A DNA stretch of 64,000 nucleotides from Megamerina dolium (GCA_963854835.1 OY978528.1:57122761-57186760); one strand, 5' to 3'; numbered from the stretch's first letter, positions 22,740 through 36,079 are shown. The notes: generated by a model from the sequence alone, not told the origin. Numbers and translations are program-made.

Positions 22740-24385
22740 ACTGAAAAGGATTTAACACTCAGAAATATTCCTAATCTAATGAGCAAAATACCATTTTCAA
22801 AAAAAAAAAAAAAAAATCATTCAATTTAAAACTTTTTGTTTTTCAAAAACTATTCCATAAATTCAATGGTAATTTTTGCTAGTCTGAGAAAGAATTTGTT
22901 ATGTCACATTATGACTAAATGCAAATGACATTATTCATAAAAAAAAAAAATAATCCACTACACAATATCGAAGCATAAACTGCATTTTTTATAATCAACA
23001 ATTCACTAAGTTCTCAATGTGAGTGCAAATGATTTACTCTCAACAAAATTTGCATTCGTTACAGTTTGTTTGCATAACTGTCACATTGCATTAATTGCCA
23101 CTTGATTTAACACAAACAATGAAGCTGTCAATCAATGGGACAATCAATAATAAAAAATGAAACAAACAAACAAAATTGTGATATAGATGTTGTCACTGTT
23201 GTGAGAGTGACAATAATATGGACAATGAAGAGGGCGCATGCAAATCACTTTTTTAAGGATCATTTTTTTAATCATCTATAAAAATCGTAATATTTTTCCC
23301 ATTTTTCTGATCTTTTATTATACGTTTTTTTAGCAAGCGATTATCATGCCGTAAATAAAATGTCCAAAGACTAATTGGACCCGCTGTGATACGATATATA
23401 GGTATAAGTACATACATTGTATGCACAAAAAGAAAAATCAAAATCACAATATAATGTAAATATGAATTGAAACTAGAGCATTCACAAGTATATGTTCTAT
23501 GCGGCATGCAAAATTACATGTCCCTATGCACATTTACACTCTGGTGCATAAGGTCAAAGACAGCTGGACTGTTGGCACTATGTATAGGTACGACTACATA
23601 TATAGTAGACACATGCCATCACCAGTGCAGTTTGACAGTATGTAGACTCGATAACTATTGTTCACCCTCATTACACTATGGAAAGTTGCCTGTCTCAAAT
23701 TCTTTCCGAATATTCATTCAGGATTCATTTTTGCATTCAAAGCGGATTATTTTCACATCCAGTAGGCTTGCCTTTGTTATAAGCAAAGCAGCAAACATTA
23801 ATGGTCAATAATGATATTGGCATTGTTGTAGTTGTAAATATTGTACTTATAGCACTTCTTCTTCAGTACAGTAGGTAATATACAAAAGAATGCCAAAAGA
23901 AAAACTAAAAATATGTTACATATGAGTATACGAGTATGGCCAGACGAACAAAAAGAAAAATCTTAATCCTCGATTGCAATTATCAATGATGCACTCTAGC
24001 ACCCCTCCAAATTGTATTTTCCTTTTATTCATTCATACAGTTTCGTTAACAGTTGGAAACACTTGGAACTTTTTTGGATGATGTCAAATAATAAGATGAA
24101 AAAAAAAAAATACATTGAATTATGAGGGAAAATTTGTGTGTACAAAAAGCAAATATTTTTTGATTTCTCATCAAAATCATATATATTATTTGTACGTCTT
24201 CTTTCGTTCACAGTGTTCGTGTTGATTAATATGATATGACCTATCACCTCGATGGTCTTAGACGCGTAGAAGTGTGCCAATGATTTGAGAATAAAAAATT
24301 GTTTTCATGTAATTTCCCTTTTTTTTATATTACCTTTTTTATCATTAAAATACAAAAAATGATATATATTTCTATAACACTTCAA
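22740..24385. other. Intergenic DNA without recognised genes
   Basis: AT-rich, with poly(A) runs near 22800 and 22940. The open frame at 23467-23811 has no recognised domain and no coding signature, so I do not call it. Confidence 0.5.
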
Positions 24386-24387
24386 AG

Positions 24388-24468
24388 GGTGCCGTAGCTC
24401 AGTGGTTAGTACATTGGCCTTCTGATCCGTAGATCGTGGCCACATATTTATTCATTTTTTATAACATT
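24388..24468 (+). mobile_element. tRNA-headed SINE, head joined directly to tail
   Basis: It begins GGTGCCGTAGCTCAGTGG (tRNA A-box-like) and continues through the anticodon-arm region. It then jumps, before the B box, to the CACATATTTATT tail seen at the 3' end of the full copy at 56541-56850. This is an internally deleted copy of the same SINE; lacking a B box, it should not be transcribed by Pol III. Confidence 0.65.
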
Positions 24469-24849
24469 TCCATTATCAAGTTTAGATTCCAACTGATCAT
24501 ATTTCTTTGGAGAGATACCACTTTAAATTATAAATATTACAAAAAATATTAGTCAAATATTCAATATTTGAACTAATAATGATCTTGTCATGCGATCTAA
24601 TGTTTACAAATATCTTTGGCCAATCTTGTACCACTCTCTCCAGCATCTTTCCGACACTATTTCGCTAATAACTCGTATTGGTTTTCAAATCATCAATCAT
24701 AGTTTGTAAAGGTGAATACCTCCAATTAGCGACACTTTGGGAAACATACAAATTACTCAACAAATTTAATATTTAGTAATTCAAATACGAATAGTAGACC
24801 CTAGCTTATGTAGGTGAATTTTCATTTGAATTTGATTTTTAGTTTCGTC

Positions 24850-25235
24850 AAAAATGGCAACCGAGTTAGAAGCGAATCAAAATACTTTGCACGAACATAT
24901 AAAAAATCCTCCTTGAAAATCTAACAGTTACTAGAAATTCTAGGAACGGATGTGAATCGCAGTCTTTCAAACAGCACCAGATTGAAACGCAAAGTAGAAT
25001 GTTACAGCCGCAAATTGTATGTAATCCAAATCACAAAAAACACGAATGCATTATCATGGACGATGAAACCGAATGCTTTCAAAATCTCATATACATTGCT
25101 GGTCAAAACGCTTGTGTTCTTGCAAGTCCTCATGACGAAGCCAAATGCTATTGTGGCCATAAAAGCAGCCCTTTCATCACATCCGGAACAATGAACACTC
25201 ATATTTATCTGGATGAGGGCCTCATTTATTAAGAG
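24850..25235 (+). pseudogene. IS630/Tc1/mariner-superfamily transposase relic
   Basis: Overlapping frames carry CIIMDDETECFQNLIYIAGQN and a CGHKSSPFITSGTMNTHIYL-type block. These are like the MDDETY...QLPGQ and CG.RS.PFVT.GT.N.EIY blocks of a Tc1/mariner-related transposase. The DDE-type first aspartate is visible in MDDET. It is frameshifted and truncated. Confidence 0.5.
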
Positions 25236-25276
25236 ATATGGTAGCAAAAGATTGTGCTAGCCGGACCTGGCTCAAA

Positions 25277-25600
25277 TTAAAGCTCAAAGTCACCCAGTTT
25301 GTATTTTCTGGTTCCAAGTATTTTATTACAGACCAATGAATTGACATACCTCCACAAAAAGTAGTCCAAATAAGTCAAATCACATGAGGTTTTATCTAAG
25401 TAAAACCAAAAGTTTGTCCCAATAAGATGTTGTATGTAATGCATGTATTTAATGTATTTGTATTTAATGACTTTGGAGTGAAAAACCAAAATGTCGCGAA
25501 ACATTTGCTTGTAGAACTCAGTATTGACGGGTAAAGTTGATTCTAACTTCTGTTCCGGAAAATTATGGACCAATGATACCTCCGGCATGCACACTGTCAG
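25277..25600 (-). pseudogene. Second transposase relic, minus strand
   Basis: The minus-strand frame contains SCDLTYLDYFLWRYVNSLV, clearly related to the SCDLTPLDYFLWGYVKS signature of a Tc1/mariner-related transposase. The rest is not conserved. It lies tail-to-tail with the plus-strand relic to its left. Confidence 0.55.
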
Positions 25601-25819
25601 TGATTGGTAATTATTTCAATACTCCATTACAATCCATTAAAATAATTTATTGGTATCTTACATTTTGGTTTGGCTAATACTTTACGATGATCAGCAGACA
25701 CCTAGAATAAGAATTTTCCATCAATATATTTGTTTTAATCACATTCGAGATCATAAATATTGCACACTCTTATATACTGTTATACTGTTATATGACTTTA
25801 TATATAGTTGGCACTTATA

Positions 25820-26080
25820 GGCTTCGAAGACCCCTTGGCCGAGCTTCTCTTTTGATACACTTCTTCATATTAAATTCGGACAGCATTGAAATGTGCATTA
25901 CTGATTATGGTCAATTAAGAATGATAGACCCCGTGTGCCATCATTTTCTCTAAGCGTTGTCGCAACACTCTTTCAGAAGCTATTTCATTGCAAATTTATA
26001 TTGTCGGAAGAATTGCAAATTGCTTACCAACAGATAGGCCCCAGAGAATAGAGAATAGAGAGTAGAGAATAAATCCATTT
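25820..26080 (-). mobile_element. Old copy of the tRNA-headed SINE
   Basis: Degenerate match to the SINE body (blocks CTTGGCCGAGCTTCTCTT, AAATTCGGACAGCATT and GTCGGAAGAATTGCAAATTG). The tRNA head is lost; the right end breaks down into (AGAGAATAG)n. Confidence 0.6.
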
Positions 26081-26099
26081 TTAGTTTTAAATTTGTTCT

Positions 26100-26779
26100 G
26101 CTCGGTATTCGAAATCTTGACTATCCATGCATAGAACACCACGCCATAACTAACGCACAACTATGTACGACTCAGTGAGAGGTAAAAGACACTGAGAAAG
26201 GAACATCTATTGCTATTTAGATACAAAAAGGAATACCTAAAAAATTAAAAATTTTATATTACGATGTATAATATATTGCCCAGCAACTTAAATTCGTAAT
26301 TTTCATTTGGGATGCCGCAGGAATGATGCCTCTTTCTATCTCTGATAAGAGATTGCTTGGGGTTTTCGAGTCAGTACTATGCAAAATATTTTGATCCCTT
26401 TGTATTGACTGCGCGGAATGAGGTACAACCATGAGCTTTATAAACCGCTTATCAATATTGACATACTTCAGAGATCTCTCATCATTTTGCAAAACCAGAT
26501 ACTGGAACACATTTTGTCGGAGTAGCTCTGAAGGTGGTAATTCATGAGTGGGCACAAAATTTGTTCAGAACTTTTTTAAAGAATGCTGTTGAATTAGACT
26601 CAAATCATTTGATATGAAAAATAGCGATTATATCTAAGCTGAAATACAGCCAGGTTCTCTTTACGTAGCATAATTTGCAAGAAATCATTTTGTAGTATCG
26701 ACAAAAAAAAGAGGTTTATAGAGATTTGCATTGTCATAAATCCATAATCTTCTTAATAGCGTATTATATATACACACTT

Positions 26780-26780
<1 letters not shown>
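26100..26780. other. Intergenic DNA, one unclassified open frame
   Basis: A 98-codon minus-strand frame (26555-26259) starts MPTHELPPSELLRQNVFQYL. It looks less low-complexity than its surroundings, but I recognise no family. It may be part of another decayed element. Confidence 0.35.
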
Positions 26781-26973
<193 letters not shown>

Positions 26974-26979
26974 CTTGTA

Positions 26980-28745
26980 TGTATGTATCATATATTTAAA
27001 TAATTGTCGAAATTTTAGCTAGGCCAAATGCGAACCAAAAATCATTATAATACAATATTTACTGATGACAGAAATAGGGTGACTACATGCCGTAGCTGAC
27101 ACGTGCTCATATTGCATTTGCAAAAGTGCATTCGATACACTTAGTGGCAAACACGGGTGCGTATATGTATGCACGTACACAATGAAAGACGATCGATCAC
27201 ATCCACCCCATTTGTGGTGGCTGACATCCGATGAATGAGTGTGTTCAAAGGATCGTCGCTAACTTTGAGGGATGATTTTTATAACTGCGACCACATTCTG
27301 ATGATTATGCATTCATTGTGTGTATAGCGCAAATATTCTTTACGGCTTCGGGGTATATTTTTTGTGCCATAAATGTAAGAATACAAGCATATTTTATAAG
27401 GGGTGAAAAAAGAAGCGTGTTATTTATCATATATTTTTGTTGTTGTTTATCCTTGTCGACAGTTTTTTATTTTTCCAAAATGCTCTTTTTTAACTGGATG
27501 AAATTAAGCGTTTTTTTTTTTGTGGTGTGTATTATAATATTCGTTTTTTACCATTTTACTAATGACAACCAATCAAAACAAATCCAACGACTAGGAAATA
27601 AAATGAAGTTTTTGATTTGAATGAATTACTACATATCTATAAAATGAAGAATATTTGAAAATTCCTAAATAAAATATATATAATAACATTTTTTTTTATA
27701 ATAATAATTGGTTTAAAATTATGCTGGCGTCTTCTTTAAAATATTGTGATTAAAAAGATTTAATTTTTCTTTGTCGTTTGCTCTTATTGTTACTACGAAA
27801 GGCTTTGTTAATAAGATTTGTTAGTTAGATTTCATTTGATATTTCAAAGGAATGCCGCTTCTCATAAACAAATCAATAAAATGATGTGATTCAACATGTG
27901 ATTCGTTCGTATTTCATGTGCTTATTGGTTTGAATAAATTAAAAGATTTGAAATTCATACGAAAAATTTATAAGAAATCCAATAAAAAAAAATTGTATTG
28001 TAGGTACCTATAATATTTAAATTATTTTATTATGCATACCACATAGTTGTGGTTAATACAAATATTCCACAACAAAAGATTGCATAATTAACTACTTAGT
28101 AAATTTGTGTCAGTAATTTAGATTTTTTCCAATCAAAATTTTATATAAATCGTATTTTAAATTTGCGTCTATAGAAGAGAAAAGCCTCTAACAAAATCAT
28201 TGATGGTTAGCTTTATCAATGAGATTCGTTCATCGTCATTCAAAAATGTTGTCGTACATATGTACATGCACAGCGAGTTAATCCATTACGAAGACATATC
28301 AGAAAGTAGTTTTTCTAAATGATAATGATCTTTAGTTGATACTGTTATCGTGCATTCCTATGATGCAAAGATAAAAATACACAAAAAGTTCGTTCTCAAT
28401 CATTCATATCTACTACTTTCTACATAGTGTCAATAGAGTGCTGACGTTTCATTTTTGTAAATTTTGTTTACATGTTCTAACATTTATTGTTATTTTGCTT
28501 TCTAATAATATTCTTTGTGTTTTATTTTTTTTTATTGTCACAGCTGTCAGAGACGCTCAACTATTTAGTAAACGTACTTAGTTTTGTGATTCCATGATGT
28601 ACGAATTTCGCCTAAATTGCTCACTTTAAAATAAGTCTTGATTGCTACAAGACAGGAATTTTTTAAACTATAATTATATTAAAAATATCAAAATATAATG
28701 TAAAACAAAAAAAAAAAATAACAAATCAATAACCGAGAAAGAAAG
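26980..28745. other. Intergenic DNA
   Basis: No gene is recognised. The part near 27070-27320 is noticeably less AT-rich than its surroundings and could be regulatory; this is only a composition remark. Confidence 0.45.
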
Positions 28746-28750
28746 CTATA

Positions 28751-29904
28751 TCAGGTGTAGTAAAAAGAAATCATTTATTTTTCCAGTAGCTGCCTTTAGT
28801 AAACTGTATCTCGCGTTGCATAAGTGCGATCGGGTTACGCTAGATAGCGTTAGCAAGATAGGATTTCGTACTAAATAAACTTTTCAAACAGTTCTGTGAC
28901 TGCTTGGCTCGGTATTGTTTGAGCACGCGTCAAAGATGGACATCAGAAAAGAGAAGATACGCCATATATTACAGTTTTTCTTCGATAAAGGCGAAAACAC
29001 AAGCCAGACGGCAGAAAATGTGAATAGTGTTTATGGTCTTAATACTGTAACAGCCAATCACGGGCAATTTTGGTTTCGTCGATTCCGTTCCGGTAATTTT
29101 GGTGTCAAATATGCACCACGCTCTGGAAGGCCAACTCTTTCTATTTCCCAGGAGCTAAACATTGCACTAAAAACCGTTTGGAACCATTTAAGTTAACACA
29201 AAAAAAACCTTATGGACCGAATTTTCATCAGCGAATCGCTGCTGAATCAAAATAAAATCGATCCCTTTCTGAAGCAGATGGTTACTGGTATTGAAAAGTG
29301 GGTCACTTACGACAACGTCAAGCGAAAACAGTCGTGGTCGAATCACGCTGAGCCGGCGCATACGGTGGCCAATTCAGGATTGACGGTCAGGAAGGTTTTG
29401 CTATGTGTTTGATGGAAATGGCAGAGAATCATCTACTATGAGCTATGAGCTCTTAATTTGGACCAGTACTGTCAACAATTGGACCGTCTGAAGAAAGCAA
29501 TCGCCCAGAAGAGGCCAGCTTTGGCCAATAGCAGAGGAATTGTGTTCCATCAGGACAACGCCAGGCCACACACATCGATAGTGACTCTCCAGAAGCTTTA
29601 GGAGCTTGGTTGGGAAGTTCTTATGCATCCACTTTCTAGTCCGGACCTGGAACCAAGTGATTACTTCTATGGCGAATGATTTTGCTGGTGAAAAATTCGC
29701 TTCAAGAGAAGCTTGTGAAAATCGACTGTCCCAGCTTTTTGTCAATAGGGACGAGGGTTTCTACGAGATTGACATTATGATAATACCTTCAAAATGACAA
29801 CAAGTTATCGAATAAAACGGTGCATATTTGACCTAATCGGATCATTCTAACTATGCTCAATAAAAACTTCAATTTAATGCAGTAATTCTTTTTACTGAAC
29901 CTTA
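28751..29904 (+). mobile_element. Mariner element, 1154 bp, defective
   Basis: Flanked by TA on both sides (28749-28750, 29905-29906). The terminal inverted repeats are imperfect: TCAGGTGTAGTAAAAAGAA on the left against TAAGGTTCAGTAAAAAGAA as the complement of the right end. The interior encodes a broken DD34D transposase on the plus strand. It is shorter than the ~1.3 kb usual for the family, which fits an internal deletion after the N-terminal helix-turn-helix part. Confidence 0.85.
28936..29800 (+). pseudogene. Mariner transposase pseudogene
   Basis: The N-terminal frame starts MDIRKEKIRHILQFFFDKGE and includes RRFRSGNFGV and APRSGRP (helix-turn-helix region of mariner transposase). The next frame has TGIEKWVTYDNVKRKQSW, where the family usually has GDEKW, so the first catalytic Asp is lost. 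FHQDNARPHTS (second Asp) and SSPDLEPSDY (third Asp) follow in further frames. Stops and frameshifts divide the gene into four pieces. Confidence 0.85.
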
Positions 29905-31880
29905 TAAGATTTACTTGGAAGATTAACATTTGTTGTGTTTAAATCATATTTGAATTACCATTATATATAAATTAGATAATTAAATTGAAACCATTTTCGC
30001 AGAAACAGCCTATAGAAGGGGCAGGGGGTCGAGCGTGTCAGCATATTCTTTGTCGCTGCAAGGTATTACTCAGTTCGTCTTGCATCATATCACCTTCTCA
30101 ATTGTCTTCTTTCTCATTACGATAGAAGACACACCTATACGTTCATATAGATTGAAACACCAAAAATCTACATACCACCTTGATCAAAAAGTTCCCGGAA
30201 TAGCTTTACATTTGCAAAATTTAGTTATTAGGCCCGAAATATCGGAATCAGCAAGAAGCTCCACCAGTAACATATCTAACATAGATGTAACAAGGTACAT
30301 CAATGCTTCATATGCCATCCCCACCTCATTGAGTAAGTATTTATTACAGACGCATTGCTATTAAATATACCCTATCCACTATTCTCCACTATAATCCATT
30401 CAAATTTATTTATTTTTGTATATTTTTTTATTTTTCGGCTATAAAACACATAAGTGCTTATATACTATACATCTGGATGCGTGGATTAGTGACCCTATTT
30501 TATGGTGTTCATTGACATTTTCATCATGTTTCTTATTATTGTTGTTAGTCAAAAACAAATGTTTCCATTGAATGCACGAAAGAAAAACGAATGAAGAACT
30601 TGAAAAAATAATCATAACAACTCGTATATTTGTATAGTAAGTAATCTATAAAGACAATATGAGAGTATTTTTTGGTTGGTATTTGATCATATACCAATGG
30701 CGCTTATGTATGTATACATTATTTACGTGTGACTTGTGTCTCTGTGCTTGATTGTGTTTGTGTGCTACTCTTATATAAATTTTCAAATTCCATCTCATCC
30801 ATAATTTGTTTAGAAAATCAAGAGAATAACAAAATGCGTAAAAAATACTTTAAAGTGTAGCAAGAAAGCAAGAAATCAAAACATCAAAACATGTCAATGA
30901 CGAAAACCCGAAGCCAAAACAACCGAATATTTAGCCATTGTGGACATTGTGCATTAAGTGTGTAGTGGTGATATTAGACAAGTCTATACATAGTCACTAT
31001 ATGTGTATTTATATATCTACGACGTATGTACATACACACTAAAGCAAAATATAACAATAATACATGACATAGTTTTGAATTTTGTTTCTTATTCATTTTT
31101 GTTTTGTTTGTTTTTTTTTTCCGGTTTTTTATTATATTCAGTTGTACATAAAGAGCATTTCTAATTAATTCTTGCCAACATTATTATTACTATAAAGCTC
31201 TCTAATTTACAAATATCAGTGTAAGAGAAAGCATTGGAAGCATGGGGGGAATTTATTATGAAAACAAAAAAATATGAGTCAGATAGAGAGTAACAGAGAG
31301 ACAGAGAGAGAGAGACAATGAAATGAAGTGTAGTACATATGTTCTCGAATGTACTCCAAAATATGTTTGCATGCATTATGAATGAATTTATAAATTATAC
31401 TCGTCGAATTTAATTATCAAATCGTATACATTTTTTATTTACATATTTATAAATACAAAATGGTGTTTGTTTACAAATAAATTTTTACTTTAAATGATTA
31501 ATCAGATTTGAGTTATTTTGATATGAAATAGGAATGTGCAAATTAGTAACAAATCAAAAATATATCTTTCTAATAAATTGAATATAAAGATTATTTCGTA
31601 GTACGTAGAATTAGTAATTAGAAGATTAATATTAGTGGAAAGTAGTGTTGTTGGCATATTGGAAATAGTAACTTTGTCTAAAGTCATCGAAAGTATTAAT
31701 TATAATTGTAAACAAATGTAATTACTAAAATGTGAGAAGAAATGTGCAAACATGTGTAATTTTTATTAAAACATTTCGAATTTTTATGCTAAAATATATA
31801 ATATTGAACAAAAATAAAGTAGTAATCTAATCAATAGAGTTCCAATGCTATAGTGCAGGTAATAGAATTGGAAAAATTTA
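29905..31880. other. Intergenic DNA with a solo mariner end
   Basis: Apart from the solo end at 30175, no gene or element is recognised. It contains a (GA)n-like patch near 31284-31316. The open frame 30035-30364 overlaps the solo mariner end and is not called. Confidence 0.5.
30175..30205. mobile_element. Solo terminal repeat of the 42270/53902 mariner family
   Basis: TA followed by CCACCTTGATCAAAAAGTTC and CCGGAATAG, identical over about 27 bp with the ends of the elements at 42270-42948 and 53902-54465. The sequence then diverges and no partner end is found nearby. Confidence 0.75.
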
Positions 31881-31884
31881 TTTG

Positions 31885-32850
31885 TTTTTCCTTGTTCACT
31901 CCTCTTGGGAGCATAGGGCCTTAACAAGACTCTTCCATCGTACACGTTCCTGTGCTGTTATTTTTGCTCCGTCCCATCTTGGGTTGACGTCGGCTAGCTT
32001 GCGCAATATGGACCTACTCCAAGTATTTTTTGGCAGACCTCGACTTCAGCTACCTTGCGGGTTCCAGTCTAGTGCCATTCTTGTAATGCTATTTGAAGGT
32101 TTTCTAAGTGTGTGATCTATCCATCTCCACTTTCTATTTTTATTTTGCATCAGGACGGGTTCTTCATTCGTTAGTCTCCACAGCGCGTCATTGCTGATGG
32201 TGTTCGCCCAGAATATTCTACAGATGATACGTAGGCATCTGTTGACGAAAGTTTGTAGCATTTGGTGTTAAAGATCAGCCATGTTTCACTTCCGTACAAC
32301 AATACTGACTTCACACATGCGCTGAATAGTCGCAGTTTCGTGCGCCTAGAGATTCGCGAACTCGCCCACACTGCATGCAGTCGCCCAAACGCCTCCTATG
32401 CTTTGTTTAACCTGCAGTTGACACCTTCCTTAGCTCCGCCGTCTGCAGTAATAATGCAGCCGAGGTAACAGAAGCTTTCAACAAATTCCACCGGGCATCC
32501 GTCGACCATTATGTGGCTTGCGTTTTTGTGGTTAACTCTCATGGCCTTGGTCTTTGCGACGTTGACAGTACGTGCCAGCGCGACTAAGCTGTCCGCCTTC
32601 GCTTGTATGTCGGTGAGTTTGTGTGAGAGGAGCCAGATGTCATTGGCGAAGTCCAAATCCTCCAGGTGCCTGCTAAAACTCCATACGATGCCTCTCCTGT
32701 GCAAGGTAAGTTGGCACATGACGTCGTCCAGGACGATGGCGAAGAGAAGGGGCGACAGGGGGCAACCTTGCCTTACGTCCGCATTGGTGGATAATGGGTT
32801 GCTTATGTTACCGTTAACCGCACAGGCAGTTCGGAATATACACCGTTAAT
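31885..32850 (-). mobile_element. LINE fragment (RTE-like reverse transcriptase C-terminal half)
   Basis: Minus-strand frames give, in order, LDFANDIWLLSH (RT motif with FADD changed to FAND), INV.KTKAMRVN and FCYLGCIIT.DGG blocks. SVLLYGSETWL, LQTFVNRCLRIICRIFWANT and RKWRWIDHTLRK..ALDWNPQG follow. This order is typical of a common insect non-LTR element; the clade (RTE or a relative) is a tentative assignment. Frames are broken and there is no 5' part. Confidence 0.75.
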
Positions 32851-32859
32851 ATTATTAAG

Positions 32860-34795
32860 TAGTTCTAGAGGTTTTACTGTTATATATAAAATCTTGCATA
32901 TTTTCATCATTTACGAAGCATTATCATATGACCAGAGTATTATAAGCTGCTCATATTTACCTACCAAATTATTTTTTTTTTCCGTAGAAAATACAGCGAC
33001 GTTTCTCTCCAGAAAACCTCTCCCCACACTCCAAAGCACAGACTGCCTTCGATGTAGCTTTTAACATGTTGCTTGATCTTAATCTGTTCACAAAACGACA
33101 TATCATTAGATCTTATTACTTCTATAATGGAGACTCAAAAACTCGATCGTAGCTTCTCAGCTAGTAGCTACAGTGTAATGAATGAGGTATATCGGTGCAA
33201 TGATTCGGGAGGTTAAGCACATGCGCAATAACTACTTTATTGAAAGAATTTGTAAAAAAAAAGTCACTCAAACGGTGCTTTAATCCATCATCATGTGCAC
33301 AATGGTTACTTAGTGAATGGAAATTACAGCTGGAAATGCAAAAATAAGCAAACGTACGTAGCTCATAAATGGTATGCGTTATAATTCTACTAACAGTGAA
33401 AATTATCCATGTAAAAAGCATATGAAAATGCAGACGGCTCCGAAAAGTTTTTTAATTTGTACACTTAGGTACACGCTCTATATAGTGTCCAAAGTTACAA
33501 CGTACAATAATATTCGACCAAGTTTTTTTGGAGTCTAGCAGTCCAATTCGTTTCATTATATGTAGCCAATGAAGAGAGACAATAAAATTTTAAATGAATT
33601 TCTAAAGATCTAACCATAAACAATAGCCTCTCAGGAGGCATTGATGATCACAGCTATAAATAGTGTGAGGATCTAGAATAGAAGGATTCTGTATTTATTT
33701 TCGCGGATATCTACGTCAAATATCTGGAAATGTTGCTCTGTAGGAGTAAAATTCCTTATTTAGAGCTCTGTTAATAGTGATTTTGCATACTATAATCCCT
33801 ACCCTCATGTTCTCATAATGGTGATCATCGATTGCCTGTGAAGCATTTTCACAACTTTCAAATGATCACTCATAGGCTCAACTCACGCAACTCAAATCAT
33901 TTTGAGCTTACTATGAAATGGATGAGGTCTACTTTTACGTAGTCAAGGGACAGTTTTCACAAATTATTGGATCTATAATATCCTTAATGTGATTTGGGAA
34001 ATCTTCAAAAACTCCAAAAATCTTTACAGCTTTGGTGGAACATGCTCACTATTTTACGCCTTGAGCGACACCATTTTCTAATATATTAAACAGTGTAAAC
34101 TTTGCTGCTTGAGAGTAGCATTTGCTTATCAATTAGTTAATAAGCGTCAAATAGTACCTTATAGCAATTGTTACCCTTCACATAATCTCATGGTAGATAT
34201 TGTTTCTAATATTGATGACGTATCCGAAATAGACATAATCTTCAGCATCCTAAATTAATTGTTGTTACACGGCTATTCCATTTTAAAGTTAATAGAATTG
34301 TGAGACATTCCGTTCAATTCACTTGAATTTAGTTGAAGCATTGCACAAAGTTTTCGTCCAAATGTGGTATGTGCCAAATCTAAAAGAGAGCCTATAATGT
34401 TTTATACAGAAAAGTCGTATACTCATTAACGAATTTTCTTAGCCAAAAGTGCTCAGTTGAGGAGACATTAAATATAAAATTTTGAAATAATATGCACACA
34501 GAATCGTACAAATCATGTATGGCTATCAACAAGATTGTGTTTTGGTGAATCTAACACTAACCACCCCAACCCCCCCCCCCCCCCAAAAAAACTCTTATAT
34601 GCGTATCTATTCATTTGGCTATATCCATAGATTATCTAACTTCCCCTAGTCCTATCCTAGATAAGCAATAGATAAATACGCATAAAGAGGCATAGATAAA
34701 GAGACTCCCAAACGAATTTTCAAACAAACTCTCAAATATACACAAGGGTTGATTGCCTCATACTTACCACTGTGATTAGGTGTAACTGGCAATCG
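32860..34795. other. Intergenic DNA
   Basis: No gene is recognised. A 16-nt poly(C) run flanked by A lies near 34571-34586 and is unusual for this AT-rich window. Confidence 0.5.
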
Positions 34796-35919
34796 TTATG
34801 TATGTATTTTAGATAAACTCTGAGCAACAACAACAACAACAACTACTACTAAGGTCGTTCGACCGATCGCTTGCTATATTCATACATACACATGCAAAGA
34901 TATGTATGTATCCGTTGCGTGACTTTGTATCTACGATAATATTCACCACTTCCGAGCAGTTCAAATGCTCACAAAGCGACAGCGACGTACTCTTATGTAC
35001 CTAAATATGTATATGTGGTACTTGCGCTGCTAAATGCGTCGTTACTATCTATGTTATGTAGGTATGAATGTATGTCTATCTATATTTATGCTACGGCGAC
35101 GATGACGACGACGTCGTCGCAGCCAGCTTGACTAGTACTACTGCTACTGCCGTTTTTATTATTGTTGTTCATCAAGACAATTCCAATTTCGGGTTCTTCA
35201 ATGTTTTCTATGCGCTGACGGTCGAGTCGGTCGTTCGTTCGCTCACACGCTCGCTCATAGTTCGCTGTGGTATTGTTTACTCGTAATCGTCATCGTCATC
35301 ATAATAGTCGTAGTTGTATCTACTATTAATGTGTGTGTGTGTGTGTGTGTGTGTATGTAAGAGTTTTTGGGTTTTAGTAGAATAATATTCAAAGAATGTT
35401 TTTTGTTTGTTAGTTGAGGTTGTTGCTTTTTTTTTTTTGCTCTGTTTTTCTTTTTTCGGGGTTCCTGGATATAGTAAAACGCAACTAATCGACAGTGTGT
35501 CAGTGTGCGTCATTCGTATCGGTGCACCATATGCACAAGTCGAACGGGAAAACGATATTACGAATGATCGAGTGAAGCATAGGAAATGTGTAGTTTGTTT
35601 GGAATGATCATAAAATAGTGACGCAGCAAAAGAATATCGAATGAGATGAAAAACAAAAGTGAAACTGTCAAAAGTAGGTGAAAAATAGTATCAAATGAAA
35701 ATTGTGTAAGAATTGAGAGAAGAGAGTGAGAAAAATAGAATACAAAAATAAGAAGCAGTAGAACAAATAACACGCATAAACAGTAGGATTACAAGATAAA
35801 CAAGAGAGAAAAGAAAAAATCGAAAATAAAGTGCGTAATCGAATGAAAATTGTAAATTAAAATTTTACCACTAAGAATAGTGAGATTTTAAGTAAAAATT
35901 GTCAATAAATTCATTCAAG
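34796..35919 (+). promoter_or_regulatory. lin-28: Putative lin-28 promoter and 5' UTR
   Basis: A local rise in CG content, with CGACGATGACGACGACGTCG around 35096-35115 and repeated TCGTTCG/CTCGCTC blocks near 35221-35262. It is followed by A-rich DNA typical of fly 5' UTRs and lies directly before the lin-28 ATG. A TCAGTGTG initiator-like site is at 35500-35507, but no good DPE sits at +28, so the exact start is not resolved. A (GT)n run is at 35330-35354. Confidence 0.4.
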
Positions 35920-36079
35920 ATGTCACAACCGGATGTAAGTAAGTCTTCGACAGCAACAGCAACATCACCAAAAGCATCAACTGGCAAAAACAACAACACA
36001 AGCAGCAGCAGCAACAGCAGCAATATTGGAATGGAGGAAGGTGACATCTCAAAAGACAACAGCAAAACCAGTCAAAGAG
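35920..36079 (+). CDS. lin-28: lin-28 coding exon 1 (N-terminal tail)
   Basis: 53 codons plus one base. It encodes [20 protein letters not shown] and a low-complexity NS-rich tail. The donor used here (GAG|GTTATT) is weak. GAAG|GTGACA at 36040/36041 is in the same phase and looks stronger. A consensus-looking GTAAGT at 35935 is in the wrong phase for exon 2. Confidence 0.7.

Noticed and set aside
23467..23811. 114-codon plus-strand frame
   Set aside because: No recognised domain, start context or composition difference from its surroundings.
24388..24450. Possible functional tRNA gene (also at 45210-45277, 50865-50933 and 56541-56610)
   Set aside because: The heads have tRNA-like A boxes but no closed cloverleaf acceptor stem, and they continue into a shared repeat body, so they are SINE heads.
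34571..34586. Poly(C) run as a functional element
   Set aside because: A single homopolymer with no associated motif; it may be real or an assembly/sequencing artefact.
35935..35940. Consensus-like donor GTAAGT just after the lin-28 ATG
   Set aside because: It leaves phase 0, whereas the cold-shock exon at 48870 needs one carried-over base; using it would shift the frame.
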